Assembly: GCA_963809875.1 (NCBI GenBank)
Contig: CAWELC010000009.1
Location: 62,001-126,000 of the forward strand
From: JAFGAS01 sp963809875
Lineage (GTDB): Bacteria; Desulfobacterota; Zymogenia; Zymogenales; Zymogenaceae
DNA: 64,000 nt
Direction: 5' to 3'
Shown: positions 54,859 to 63,584 of the stretch, one piece after another
Numbering within the stretch: the first letter of the stretch is position 1
How the letters are laid out: each line of letters begins with the position of its first letter
Notes under the pieces: model-generated
What the model saw: the letters and a program-made list of their open reading frames with translations, nothing else
Told to the model about the DNA's origin: nothing
Database searches by the model: none
Translations under genes and position numbers: made by a program

Positions 54859-55254
54859 ATGAAAAAGAGCGGTTTTCCGAAGTTCGTGGCGGCTGTCCTC
54901 ATGGCGGCGTTCCTTACCGCCGTCCCCTACGGTGCCATCCCTCAAACGGATGAGGGGCTTGTGGTCGGAACGGTTTTTAACGACACCGACGTTGTCCCGA
55001 CCTCGAGGGGGCCGGTCGTGTTGGACATAGTTGTCGATCGGTACTTCATGGGAAGGGTGGAGCCGGGCAAGGGCCTGGACGTTGCGCTTGCCCCACGGCT
55101 GGACCCCTATGAGGTGCGCGCCTACGTCTTCAACTATGACGGGAGCTCATTTTTTGCGGTGGTGGACCTTCCCCTTACCTACACGGTCGTGGTGCCCATC
55201 AGCCATCGGGGTAGACTCTCGTCGTTCTGGATCGCCTTCGAGGGGATACGTTGA
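54859..55254 (+). CDS. Small exported protein of unknown function
   Basis: 131 residues from ATG 54859 behind GGAGGGCG; a GTG at 54853 overlaps the queH stop and is an alternative. A Sec signal peptide (FVAAVLMAAFLTAVPYGA) is followed by a compact beta-rich domain (LVVGTVFNDTDVVPTS, VVLDIVVDRYFMGRVEPG, VVVPISHRG). No family recognised. It is first of the cassette after queH and probably periplasmic. Confidence 0.75.
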   Translation: MKKSGFPKFVAAVLMAAFLTAVPYGAIPQTDEGLVVGTVFNDTDVVPTSRGPVVLDIVVDRYFMGRVEPGKGLDVALAPRLDPYEVRAYVFNYDGSSFFAVVDLPLTYTVVVPISHRGRLSSFWIAFEGIR

Positions 55255-55266
55255 CGGGTGTGCGGC

Positions 55267-55497
55267 ATGGCCGGCTTTGATGAGATACGCCAGTTTGGAT
55301 GGGTCCTGATCGCTATCGGGCTGGTGATAGTTCTGATGGGAGGGTTGCTGCTCCTCTCGGGGAAGGTCCCGTTTTTCGGAAGGCTTCCGGGAGACATCAT
55401 GATCAAACGGGAACACTTCACGTTTTATTTTCCCGTCGTCAGCATGTTGATTATCAGCGCGATTATTTCGCTGATCCTTTTCTTGATCCGTAAATAG
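55267..55497 (+). CDS. DUF2905-type small membrane protein
   Basis: 76 residues from ATG 55267 (GTG 55258 is also in frame). Two membrane spans (WVLIAIGLVIVLMGGLLLL and VVSMLIISAIISLILFLI) flank the conserved loop KVPFFGRLPGDIMIKRE, the mark of DUF2905. Function unknown; members often sit in housekeeping operons. Here it precedes the coiled-coil and SPFH genes, 16 bases from the next. Confidence 0.88.
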   Translation: MAGFDEIRQFGWVLIAIGLVIVLMGGLLLLSGKVPFFGRLPGDIMIKREHFTFYFPVVSMLIISAIISLILFLIRK

Positions 55498-55513
55498 TAT
55501 ATCGGAGGGAATC

Positions 55514-56092
55514 ATGCCGGAAAAAGGTGTGTTCTGGGAGGGGATATCCGAGGGGATGGCGCAGAAGCTCGAGAAGTTTATTGAGGATATTCCGCTTCTG
55601 GGGAGCTACCTTCATCGGGAAAACGCCCGGGAACGGGACAAAATCATTCGGGAGCACATCGCCCAGCGCATCGACCATCTCAAGGGTGCGATCATGAAGG
55701 TGATGGAGGCAATGACCGAAAAAAGAGTCCTCACGGGGCTGGACAAGCTCGACCGTCTGTCCCGCAGACTGGATAAGCTCCGGGATACGATCAAGTTTGC
55801 CTCTCACGGCTATTCGGGTGTCTTTGAGCGGGTCAGGATCCTCGATGCGGAGCTTGAACGGCTCATGGACTATGATCTTCAGATCCTCTCGAAGGTCGAA
55901 GAGATGGATAAGCGCCTCGCAAATATCCCCACCGACGAGGCAGAGGCAAGTAAGGAAATTGTCGCCCTCACGTCCTTTACCGATGATCTGGAACGGACTA
56001 TAGAGGAGCGCATGTACGCCGTAACCAAAGGTGTCCAGGAACCCGCGCCGCCGGCGGACGGAGGGTCCGGGGGCTCCACGCCGGCTCTGTAA
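55514..56092 (+). CDS. Coiled-coil protein linked to the SPFH gene
   Basis: 192 residues without signal or membrane span. Most is charged helix with heptad-like spacing (RIDHLKGAIMKVMEAM, LDKLDRLSRRLDKLRDTI, LDAELERLMDYDLQIL); the tail is Pro/Gly-rich. It starts 16 bases after the DUF2905 gene and ends 15 bases before the SPFH gene, so it is almost surely co-translated. Not recognised as a known family. It may oligomerise or adapt the SPFH protein. Confidence 0.8.
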   Translation: MPEKGVFWEGISEGMAQKLEKFIEDIPLLGSYLHRENARERDKIIREHIAQRIDHLKGAIMKVMEAMTEKRVLTGLDKLDRLSRRLDKLRDTIKFASHGYSGVFERVRILDAELERLMDYDLQILSKVEEMDKRLANIPTDEAEASKEIVALTSFTDDLERTIEERMYAVTKGVQEPAPPADGGSGGSTPAL

Positions 56093-56107
56093 AGGAGGAA
56101 AAGACGC

Positions 56108-57301
56108 ATGGCCGAGTATCTAGATATATTCGAATACTTTTTTGAAGATCCGGGTGAGATGGTACATCGAATCCCGGAGTCGGGCTCCGGGGAGACGAAG
56201 CTCGGCGCGCAGCTGGTCGTCCGCGAGAGCGAGGCGGCGGTCTTTTTCAGAGACGGAAAGGGACTGGATGTCTTCGGCCCCGGCAGGCATACTCTCACGA
56301 CGATGAACCTTCCCCTCGTGACGAAGCTGCTTTCTCTTCCCTTCGGCGGCAAGAGCCCGTTTCGGTGTGAGGTGCTCTTCATTAACATGAAGGTCTTCAC
56401 CGACATGAAGTGGGGAACGAGAAACCCGGTGGCGTTTCGCGACACGGAGTTCGGGCTGGTGCGGCTCAGGGCATACGGCAACTTTACGATGCGCATTACC
56501 CAGCCGCTGCTGTTTGTCAATACGATCGTCGCTACCAAGGGTGTATTTACCACCGAGGGGATCGCCGGATACCTTCGAGATGTCATTGTCTCGCGTCTCA
56601 ATGACTTTCTCGGCGAGCACATGAAAAGCATCCTTGACCTCCCCCAGAACTACGACGAGCTGTCTGTGGTGGCCAAGGTCAGGCTCAAGGAAGACTTCGC
56701 GAAGTATGGGATGGAGCTGATTGACTTCTTCGTCAACGAGATCACTCCTCCCGAGGAGGTCCAGAAGGTTATTGACGAGCGGACGGGCATGGGCGTCGTG
56801 GGTGATATGAACAAGTTCCTGAAATTTGAGGCAGCCAAGGCCATCGGTAAGTTCGGAGAGGGGGCGGCCGCCGGTGGAGGCGCCGCGGGGACTGCGGCCG
56901 GAGGGGCCGCCGCCGGCGTCGGCACTATCTTCGGCGTGGGCCTGGGCGGGATGATCCCGGGTATGCTCTACCAGGCCGTTAAGGATGACTCGGACCCGGC
57001 AAAGCAGGGGTACGTACTCTGCCCGAAGTGTCATGCCCAGGTGCCGCTCAACGCCCGCTTCTGCACCAACTGCGGCACGCAGCTGGTAGTCATCAACAAG
57101 TGCACCAACTGCGGCAAAGACCTGCCGGCCGAGGCCAAGTTCTGTCCCGTGTGCGGAAAGACGGTGGGCGAGGAGACGAAGTGCCCCAAGTGCGGGGCGA
57201 CGCTCCCCGGCGGGTCTAAGTTCTGCACGGAATGTGGCGAGAAGATCGGCGACGAGAAGCCCGCCGGCGAAAAGACCGGCGGCAAAAAGACCGGCAAGTA
57301 G
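56108..57301 (+). CDS. SPFH-domain protein (YdjI/COG4260 type) with three C-terminal zinc ribbons
   Basis: A 397-residue protein behind AAGGAGGAAAAGACGC. The SPFH core (about 20-235) reads GAQLVVRESEAAVFFRDGK, FGPGRHTLTTMNLPL, EVLFINMKVFTDMKWGT, LRAYGNFTMRI and YGMELIDFFVNEITPPEEV. A Gly/Ala-rich stretch (about 250-290) could insert in a membrane or be flexible. From 305 on there are three zinc ribbons: CPKC/CTNC, CTNC/CPVC and CPKC/CTEC, then a Lys-rich tail. SPFH proteins form membrane-bound rings. COG4260 members are widespread but their function is unknown. Confidence 0.92.
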   Translation: MAEYLDIFEYFFEDPGEMVHRIPESGSGETKLGAQLVVRESEAAVFFRDGKGLDVFGPGRHTLTTMNLPLVTKLLSLPFGGKSPFRCEVLFINMKVFTDMKWGTRNPVAFRDTEFGLVRLRAYGNFTMRITQPLLFVNTIVATKGVFTTEGIAGYLRDVIVSRLNDFLGEHMKSILDLPQNYDELSVVAKVRLKEDFAKYGMELIDFFVNEITPPEEVQKVIDERTGMGVVGDMNKFLKFEAAKAIGKFGEGAAAGGGAAGTAAGGAAAGVGTIFGVGLGGMIPGMLYQAVKDDSDPAKQGYVLCPKCHAQVPLNARFCTNCGTQLVVINKCTNCGKDLPAEAKFCPVCGKTVGEETKCPKCGATLPGGSKFCTECGEKIGDEKPAGEKTGGKKTGK

Positions 57302-57442
57302 GCGGCACGGGCAGCGCCCGGCGTTACTATCTTCAACGGCCGTTGAGGAAACAGATAGATGCCCCTGTGCACGACTCCTCGACGGCCGTTTTCCGATTCT
57401 CTATGATCGCCATGGGCCCGGAAGGCATGATATGGAGAAATA

Positions 57443-58171
57443 ATGATCGTTCGTTGCTCCCAGTGCGGGGCAAAGATAAACCGGAAGGATGAAAACCGGT
57501 TTTTTAAGTGCCCCTTCTGCACGTCCTCTCTCGTCCTGGAGGGTGGGTGCTCGTTTGCCTGCTTGGTCATGGAGCACGAGCGGAACGACCTGTGGGCGAG
57601 AGCCGTCTTTCTCGAGCGCCTTAAGAAGTCGGGCTTCGGAAAGAACGTCGGGGCGGTCAGTGTCTCGTTTTCGTACGTCCCCTTTTGGGTCCTGCGCCGC
57701 CGCGACGGTACGGCGACCGCCCGTCCGGCCGCCGAAACCGGGGATATCGGTCTCTCGTCGATAAAGGTCCCCCCCGGTCGATTCGTCTTCTTCGAGGGAG
57801 ACTCCCGCCCGGGGGCCTCCGTCGTCGCGCCGACGGTGTCCCTCGGGGCGGCCCGAGGCGATGAGAAGGAAGAATCCCTCGCCCGCGTCGACCTTGCCTA
57901 TCTTCCGGTCTATTCCATGCGGTCAACCGGGCCGGCCGGCGAGCACAGGTCGCTGCTCGTGGCCGACTCGTCGCGGCTCTATTCGACAACCGTCTCGACG
58001 CACACGCGGGCCCCTTACCTCAGGCCGCTGTTATTCTTTACCGTCGCCGCCTGCCTCTTCGCCGCCGCGGGGCTCTGGGTCGACAACGTCTATTACAGGA
58101 GCGCCGCCATAGTGGCCGGAGGCATTATCCTCATACTCATCTCGCCGCTTGCGATCGGACGAATACGATAG
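57443..58171 (+). CDS. Zinc-ribbon membrane protein A of the SPFH cassette
   Basis: 242 residues, ATG 57443 behind TGGAGAAATA. The N-terminal zinc ribbon uses Cys5, Cys8, Cys23 and Cys26. A central beta-rich domain carries the motif YVPFWVLRR and later YLPVYSMRS. Two membrane spans close the protein (LLFFTVAACLFAAAGLWV and AIVAGGIILILISPLAIG). It follows the SPFH gene by 141 bases. The same plan recurs in the next two genes. No function known; it may be recruited by the zinc-ribbon SPFH protein. Confidence 0.8.
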   Translation: MIVRCSQCGAKINRKDENRFFKCPFCTSSLVLEGGCSFACLVMEHERNDLWARAVFLERLKKSGFGKNVGAVSVSFSYVPFWVLRRRDGTATARPAAETGDIGLSSIKVPPGRFVFFEGDSRPGASVVAPTVSLGAARGDEKEESLARVDLAYLPVYSMRSTGPAGEHRSLLVADSSRLYSTTVSTHTRAPYLRPLLFFTVAACLFAAAGLWVDNVYYRSAAIVAGGIILILISPLAIGRIR

Positions 58172-58179
58172 GATATGCC

Positions 58180-59208
58180 GTGAAACTGAACCGAGCCGCC
58201 GATCGACCCGCACAGACTGTCTCCGAACAGGGAGTCGTTCAGGACCCCACCGTCAACCCCTTTACCATCGCGCTGAACTGCCCCTCGTGCGGAGGCGCTA
58301 TCTCATTTGCCGAGGGGAGCACGAGGGTCGTCTGCGCGCATTGCCGGCTGGCGCACATGGTGGTGGGAAGAAGGGGAGAGTCGCGGTACTGGATTCCCGC
58401 CAGGCTCAAACGTGCGGAAGCGGCGCGACGCGTGGGATCGTTGCTCGAGAAGGCGCGGGACGGGAGGGCCGTCCATTTCGTCGACGCTCAGCTCGTCTAC
58501 ATTCCCTTTTTTCGGGTGAAGGTTACGGGTGGAGGATGGTACATCGGACGCGGCGAGGGGACGGCCTATACATGGACGGAGACGGGCAGCCAACAGTCGG
58601 TCGTGACTCCCCGACAGGTAAAAAGGAATATCGTTGAGGGATTCTTCCGGGACATCTCCTTTTTTGTGCCCGCACTTGACATCTCCGAACTCGGACTGAT
58701 CGGGATATGGGCGAAATCGACGGCCCTGGAGCTCGCGCCCTTTGACTCCGACGCGATCTCCGACGGGATCGTCTATACGCCGCTTAAGGACTCCCAAACG
58801 GCGGCGGAAGAGGCGTGGGCAACACTGGTTGCCTCCGTCAAACCCGCTCAAATGACCCTCGACTATTTTGAAGCGGACAAGGTAACGGAAGAAATCTCAA
58901 TGATTCATTATCCGGTGTGGATCGTCCGCTTCCTCCTCGACGGTGCTCCACGTCGAACGGTCGTGGACGGCCTGAGCGGGGATATTAAGAATATCGCCGT
59001 GCCCGCAAAGGTAAGGGTGGCCGCCGCCCCCGGGATTGTCACCTTGGCGGCCATCACCCTTCTTGCGACGACGCTCCCGATTCTCCTGGTCATCCCGTGC
59101 ATCGCCGCGCTCTACTATATAATCTTTAATGGATGGAGCTGGTTCTGGGATACCATCGTGCGATTCTTCTTTTCCCCCTGGAGGGGCGAGGAGGAAATCA
59201 TTGGGTAG
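58180..59208 (+). CDS. Zinc-ribbon membrane protein B of the SPFH cassette
   Basis: 342 residues from GTG 58180, eight bases after gene A. A polar leader precedes a zinc ribbon with Cys34, Cys37, Cys52 and Cys55. Two aromatic-Pro motifs follow (RYWIPARLKR and VYIPFFRVKV) and a later YPVWIVRFLL. The C-terminus has two membrane spans (IVTLAAITLLATTLPILLVI, and IAALYYIIF). The end overlaps the start of the third gene by eight bases, so they are translated together. Confidence 0.8.
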   Translation: MKLNRAADRPAQTVSEQGVVQDPTVNPFTIALNCPSCGGAISFAEGSTRVVCAHCRLAHMVVGRRGESRYWIPARLKRAEAARRVGSLLEKARDGRAVHFVDAQLVYIPFFRVKVTGGGWYIGRGEGTAYTWTETGSQQSVVTPRQVKRNIVEGFFRDISFFVPALDISELGLIGIWAKSTALELAPFDSDAISDGIVYTPLKDSQTAAEEAWATLVASVKPAQMTLDYFEADKVTEEISMIHYPVWIVRFLLDGAPRRTVVDGLSGDIKNIAVPAKVRVAAAPGIVTLAAITLLATTLPILLVIPCIAALYYIIFNGWSWFWDTIVRFFFSPWRGEEEIIG

Positions 59209-59872
59209 GCAGCCTTCTATACAGCTGGTCCCGTTACGGTGCCCCCGATGCGGCTGGGACATCGGCATCGGGCCCGACGATCACGCCTTTCTGTGCCGGC
59301 GATGCCTGTCTCTCTGGGGACGGCAAGAGGCCGCGCTCGTTGAAAAGAGAGTGGAATGGATCCGATGTGATGACACGGAGTGCCGGTTCTTTCCGTTCTG
59401 GGTCTTTCGTATGAAGGCCGACAGCCCGCAGGGCCCGATCGACGACTTCCATTCCTATTGCCGGTATATCGCGTTTCTCGAGACCGTCGGAGCCCGGCAG
59501 AACCGCCCGCTCTCCCTCTATGTCCTGGCGGTATCGCTGACCGTAGAGCGCCATCGCCTTTCGGTCTCACGGGAATTTACCTATTCGCAGCCGATACTGG
59601 CCCCGTCCGCGCCGACACGGGGACTCGTTTGGGGACCGTCCTTGGATGAACGGGCCGCTGCCGCCTACGCCCGCGTTATCTTTATCTCCACCCTCGCCGG
59701 GGAGTGGAAGGGGTCGCGCGACTTCGTCGCCGGCCTTACGCTCAAACTCGAGTCGCCGCATATTGTCTATATCCCCTTTCGTGAGGGCCCCGGCGATTAT
59801 CGGGACCCTCACGATATCGCCACCATTCCCCGGAAACTCCTTCTTCACGAGCCTCAGCATCTCCAGGTATAG
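59201..59872 (+). CDS. Zinc-ribbon protein C of the SPFH cassette (soluble)
   Basis: About 223 residues from TTG 59201, behind GAGGAGGAAATCA; frames further upstream overlap gene B more deeply. The zinc ribbon has Cys14, Cys17, Cys32 and Cys35. The motifs FFPFWVFRM and VYIPFREGP match those in A and B, so the three are distant paralogues or share one fold. No membrane span. It ends 53 bases before lpxC. Function unknown. Confidence 0.78.
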   Translation: MGRQPSIQLVPLRCPRCGWDIGIGPDDHAFLCRRCLSLWGRQEAALVEKRVEWIRCDDTECRFFPFWVFRMKADSPQGPIDDFHSYCRYIAFLETVGARQNRPLSLYVLAVSLTVERHRLSVSREFTYSQPILAPSAPTRGLVWGPSLDERAAAAYARVIFISTLAGEWKGSRDFVAGLTLKLESPHIVYIPFREGPGDYRDPHDIATIPRKLLLHEPQHLQV

Positions 59873-59889
59873 CAAAGTCATGGAAAAGG

Positions 59890-59919
59890 CTTGTAACAAG
59901 CAAGGTTTTTATATATAAT
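59890..59919 (+). promoter_or_regulatory. lpxC promoter with palindrome over the -35
   Basis: TTGTAA at 59891-59896, spacer 17, perfect TATAAT at 59914-59919. The -35 lies within the palindrome CTTGTAACAAG (59890-59900). The expected transcription start falls at or next to the lpxC ATG (59926), and no ribosome-binding site is present, so the transcript may be leaderless. Confidence 0.55.
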
Positions 59920-59925
59920 AACGCG

Positions 59926-60777
59926 ATGATGCAGCGAACGATACGGAATACGGCTTCAATCGAGGGGGTCGGAATTCATTCGGGAAGCCCCGTACGCATG
60001 ATGCTCATGCCGGCCGGGCCCGACGAAGGGGTTGGATTTGTTCGGGAGGACGTCAACGGCCGGCTGCGGGTCCCCGCCCATTTTTCCCGGGTAAGAAATA
60101 CCCAGCTCGCAACAACACTCACCGAAAACGACGTGAGCGTCTCAACCGTGGAACATCTGACGGCGTCTCTGTTCGCTCTCGGAGTGGACAACGTCACGGT
60201 CAGCCTTTCGGGACCGGAAGTGCCGATTCTTGATGGGAGCGCCGAGCCGTTCGTTTCGCTTATCCGCTCGGCCGGGATCGCCGAGGGGAGTGGACAGAGA
60301 AAGGGGGCGCGGATCATCCGGTCGGTTGCGGCCGTCTCGGGGGACAGCCGGGCCGAGCTGAAACCGGGGCACGACCTCCTTCATCTCGACTATACCATCG
60401 TCTATGAAAACCCCCATATCGGCACGCAACGCTTCTCGTTTGAGCTGACGCCGGACGCCTTTGCCCGGGAGGTCGCCCCGGCCCGCACCTTCGGCCTCCT
60501 CAAGGACGTCGACGCGATGTACGCGCAGGGGCTTGCCCTGGGGGGGAGCCTCGAAAACGCCGTGATCGTCGGCGACTCCGGCGTCGTGAACCCGGGAGGG
60601 CTGCGATTCGACGACGAGTGCGTGCGCCACAAGTGCCTGGACGCCGTCGGGGATCTCTCGCTTTTCGGTATGCCGATCCTCGGCGCTTTCATTGCGTATA
60701 AGTCCGGCCACCGCCTCAACCACCTTCTTGTACAGGAGCTGGTCAGGCAACAGGCCTTTGAGATCGTACCGTTATGA
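59926..60777 (+). CDS. lpxC: UDP-3-O-acyl-N-acetylglucosamine deacetylase
   Basis: A 283-residue LpxC, the committed step of lipid A synthesis. Motifs: SIEGVGIHSG, the zinc His in STVEHLTASLFALGVDN, GPEVPILDGSAEPF, ARTFGLLKDV, and the second zinc pair in ECVRHKCLDAVGDLSL, with GHRLNH near the end. It is slightly shorter than the usual 300 residues because the C-terminus is trimmed. ATG 59926 or 59929 may serve as start. It establishes that the host has a lipopolysaccharide outer membrane. The DUF4390 gene overlaps its end by four bases. Confidence 0.97.
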   Translation: MMQRTIRNTASIEGVGIHSGSPVRMMLMPAGPDEGVGFVREDVNGRLRVPAHFSRVRNTQLATTLTENDVSVSTVEHLTASLFALGVDNVTVSLSGPEVPILDGSAEPFVSLIRSAGIAEGSGQRKGARIIRSVAAVSGDSRAELKPGHDLLHLDYTIVYENPHIGTQRFSFELTPDAFAREVAPARTFGLLKDVDAMYAQGLALGGSLENAVIVGDSGVVNPGGLRFDDECVRHKCLDAVGDLSLFGMPILGAFIAYKSGHRLNHLLVQELVRQQAFEIVPL

Positions 60778-61334
60778 AGACCCGTTTTGTCATACTCATC
60801 ATGCTCCTCTGTTTCGTGAGCGCGTCGTGGGCCGTCGGGCAGAACGTGTCCATCAACAATGTCGTCATCACGAAATACCAGAACAACCTCTACGTCTATT
60901 TTTCCCTGGAAGGACCGTTCTCTCCCGAAATGGAGGAGGCGATCAAGAGCGGAATGGAGACGACCTTTACGTATTACGTCGTCCTCAAGAAACACCGCGG
61001 CGGTATCCTCTCCGATCCCGAGATCATCGAACGCACGATACGGCACACGGTTAAATACGATGCCCTTCTTCAGGAGTATACCGTCACGCGTGATGAAGAA
61101 GGGGCAAAGCCCTTCGTCACCAAGGATTTCGATGCGGCAAAGCGGATCATGTCCCAGGTGAGATTCTATCCTCTGGTGACCCTTACGATGCTCCGGGTAG
61201 GTGCGACGTACCGCATTGAGATCAAGGGAGAGCTGGATAAGGCCGATATACCCAACTCGCTCAGGTATATCCTCTTTTTCTCAAATATCTGGAATTTCTC
61301 GACTCCCTGGTATGTCCAGGAGTTTTCCTATTAA
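60774..61334 (+). CDS. DUF4390-domain exported protein
   Basis: 186 residues with a signal peptide (RFVILIMLLCFVSASWAVG). The mature part (SINNVVITKYQNNLYVYFSLEGPFSPEMEEAI in sections, and YNLSLRY-like FSNIWNFSTPWYVQEF) is a beta-rich DUF4390 domain. Such genes commonly precede ntrY, as here, with 15 bases between. A role as periplasmic partner of the kinase is an inference. Its start overlaps the lpxC stop (ATGA). Confidence 0.85.
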   Translation: MKTRFVILIMLLCFVSASWAVGQNVSINNVVITKYQNNLYVYFSLEGPFSPEMEEAIKSGMETTFTYYVVLKKHRGGILSDPEIIERTIRHTVKYDALLQEYTVTRDEEGAKPFVTKDFDAAKRIMSQVRFYPLVTLTMLRVGATYRIEIKGELDKADIPNSLRYILFFSNIWNFSTPWYVQEFSY

Positions 61335-61349
61335 CCGATCGACTGCGGC

Positions 61350-63584
61350 ATGAAACGTAGATTATTCAAGAAGAGAGAAGATGACCTGACCTCGGAGGAG
61401 ATCAGGAGGAGAAGAGAGCGGATCATCATTGTCATTTCCGTTGTTGCGATCGTCTGCCTGACCGTCTTCGGCACCTACATAACCAACCGGGACCTCGATA
61501 TCGGCGTCAATGAGAATTTCATTCTGATTGCCCTCATTGACATAAACATCATCCTCTTGATCCTCGTCATCTTTCTCGTCCTCAGAAATCTCGTCAAGCT
61601 CGTATATGAGCGGAAACGGAAGGTCGAAGCCGCAAAGCTTCGAACGAAACTGGTTCTCTCTTTTGCCGGGCTCACCCTTTTTCCCACGGTCGTCATGTTC
61701 ATCTCGGCGATGCTCTTCTTTTCCACGAGCATGGACCTCTTTTTCAACGTTCAGGTTGAAAACTCCCTGGAAGGCGCCATGGATATCGCCCAAACCTACT
61801 ATGCGGCGGCGACCGACACCGTCCTGGCCGACGCCAGGGAAATCGGGGGCGAGGCGTCGGCGGCGGACATGCTCACCGAAGAGGAACGGCCCCGGCTGGA
61901 GAAATTTATCGAGGCCCAGCGCCTGACGCGGGGGGTTGACCTCATCAAGATATTCTCGCCCAAGATGGAGGAGCTGGCCTCCTCGGCGAGCAGCGATATA
62001 CCCGACATGTCTCTGATTCGACTGAAGGCCGATCTGTTTACCGAGGCGCTCGCAGGCAAACCCGTTTCCACCATACAGACCACCGGATACGGCGACGTGG
62101 TCTGGGCCCTCTTCCCGGTCATGAACCAGGACGAGATTGCGTGCCTCGTGATGACCGCAAACTTCGTCCCCAAGTCGCTCCTATCCCGAATGCTGGCCAT
62201 CGGCGACTTTCTGGAGGGCTATAAGAAGAACAAGCTCCTCAAGGAGCCGATCGTCCTTTCCTATCTGATTACGCTGGCCATCATCGCGCTGCTTCTGGTC
62301 TTTACCGCCACCTGGCTCGGCTTCTATCTGGCCAAGGGCATCACCGTACCGATTTCCATGCTGGCGGAGGGGACCAAGAAAGTCGCCGACGGCAACCTGG
62401 ACGTCTACGTGGACGTCACCACGAACGACGAGGTGGGCGTCCTGGTTGATTCGTTCAACAAGATGACCCAGGACCTGAAGATGCAGTCCAGAAGGCTCGA
62501 ACGGGCCTATAACGAGCTTTCCCTCAGCAGCCTCGAGATCGAGGCCCGCCGGCGCTACATGGAGATCGTCCTGAAGAACGTGGCGGCCGGCGTCATTTCC
62601 GTCGATAAGGACGGAATCATCACGACCATCAATAAATCGGCCGAGCGGATGCTCGCCATCAAGACGGCCAAGGTCATCGAACATCCCTTCGAGGAAGTGC
62701 TCAGGGAGAAGCACTATTCCATCGTCAGGGGGATCGTCGAGGACCTCATGGCCTCCAAAGAGGGGTTCATCCAGCGCCAGGTGGAGATCCCGCTGGAGGA
62801 CAGGACGCTGATCCTCATGGCGAATTTCAACTATCTCGTGGATGAGGAGGGGAACTACCTGGGGATGGTCGCGGTGTTTGACGATATCACCGAAATCATG
62901 AGGGCGCAGAAGATGGCCGCCTGGCGTGAGGTCGCCCGGCGCATCGCCCACGAGATCAAGAACCCGCTCACCCCCATCAAGCTCTCCGCCCAGAGGATCA
63001 GGAAGAAATACCTGGATCGGCTTGGCGACGACGCCGAGGTCATGGATGAATGCACCAGGACCATCATCACCCAGGTCGAGGAGATGAAGGCCCTCGTCGA
63101 CGCCTTCTCCCAATTCGCCCGGATGCCGGCGACGCGTCTTCGGCCCAATGACCTTAACGACATCGTAAACGAGACCCTGGCCCTTTACCGAGAGACCCAC
63201 AAGAACATCACGTACGGGTTTGTGGAGGACCGGACGCTTCCCGTAATGAACCTGGACCGGGAGCAGATAAAGCGGGTCCTGATCAACCTGCTTGAAAACG
63301 CCGTGGAGGCGATCGATGACGGCGGGTCCGTCGAGATCAAGACCTCCTTCCTGGAGGATCAGAAGAAGGCGCGTCTGGTCATTGCCGATACGGGCCGGGG
63401 GGTGACGCCCGAGGTCAAAGACAGGATATTTGAGCCCTACTATTCCACCAAGAAGAGCGGGACGGGATTGGGGCTGACCATTGTCACCACGATCATATCC
63501 GACCACCACGGCGATATACGGGTCTTCAATAACGACCCGGTTGGAACGAAATTTGTTATCGATCTTCCGATAGGGACTCAATGA
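61350..63584 (+). CDS. ntrY: NtrY-like membrane sensor histidine kinase
   Basis: 744 residues. Membrane spans at about 28-50, 60-85, 105-130 and 300-325, with an extracytoplasmic domain between the last two. HAMP (about 325-380), PAS (about 400-510), HisKA with His534 in RRIAHEIKNPLTPIKLSAQR and HATPase with GTGLGLTIVTTIISDHHG follow. This order is that of NtrY, which in other bacteria senses redox, nitrogen or envelope conditions. Its stop overlaps the ntrX start (ATGA). Confidence 0.93.
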   Translation: MKRRLFKKREDDLTSEEIRRRRERIIIVISVVAIVCLTVFGTYITNRDLDIGVNENFILIALIDINIILLILVIFLVLRNLVKLVYERKRKVEAAKLRTKLVLSFAGLTLFPTVVMFISAMLFFSTSMDLFFNVQVENSLEGAMDIAQTYYAAATDTVLADAREIGGEASAADMLTEEERPRLEKFIEAQRLTRGVDLIKIFSPKMEELASSASSDIPDMSLIRLKADLFTEALAGKPVSTIQTTGYGDVVWALFPVMNQDEIACLVMTANFVPKSLLSRMLAIGDFLEGYKKNKLLKEPIVLSYLITLAIIALLLVFTATWLGFYLAKGITVPISMLAEGTKKVADGNLDVYVDVTTNDEVGVLVDSFNKMTQDLKMQSRRLERAYNELSLSSLEIEARRRYMEIVLKNVAAGVISVDKDGIITTINKSAERMLAIKTAKVIEHPFEEVLREKHYSIVRGIVEDLMASKEGFIQRQVEIPLEDRTLILMANFNYLVDEEGNYLGMVAVFDDITEIMRAQKMAAWREVARRIAHEIKNPLTPIKLSAQRIRKKYLDRLGDDAEVMDECTRTIITQVEEMKALVDAFSQFARMPATRLRPNDLNDIVNETLALYRETHKNITYGFVEDRTLPVMNLDREQIKRVLINLLENAVEAIDDGGSVEIKTSFLEDQKKARLVIADTGRGVTPEVKDRIFEPYYSTKKSGTGLGLTIVTTIISDHHGDIRVFNNDPVGTKFVIDLPIGTQ

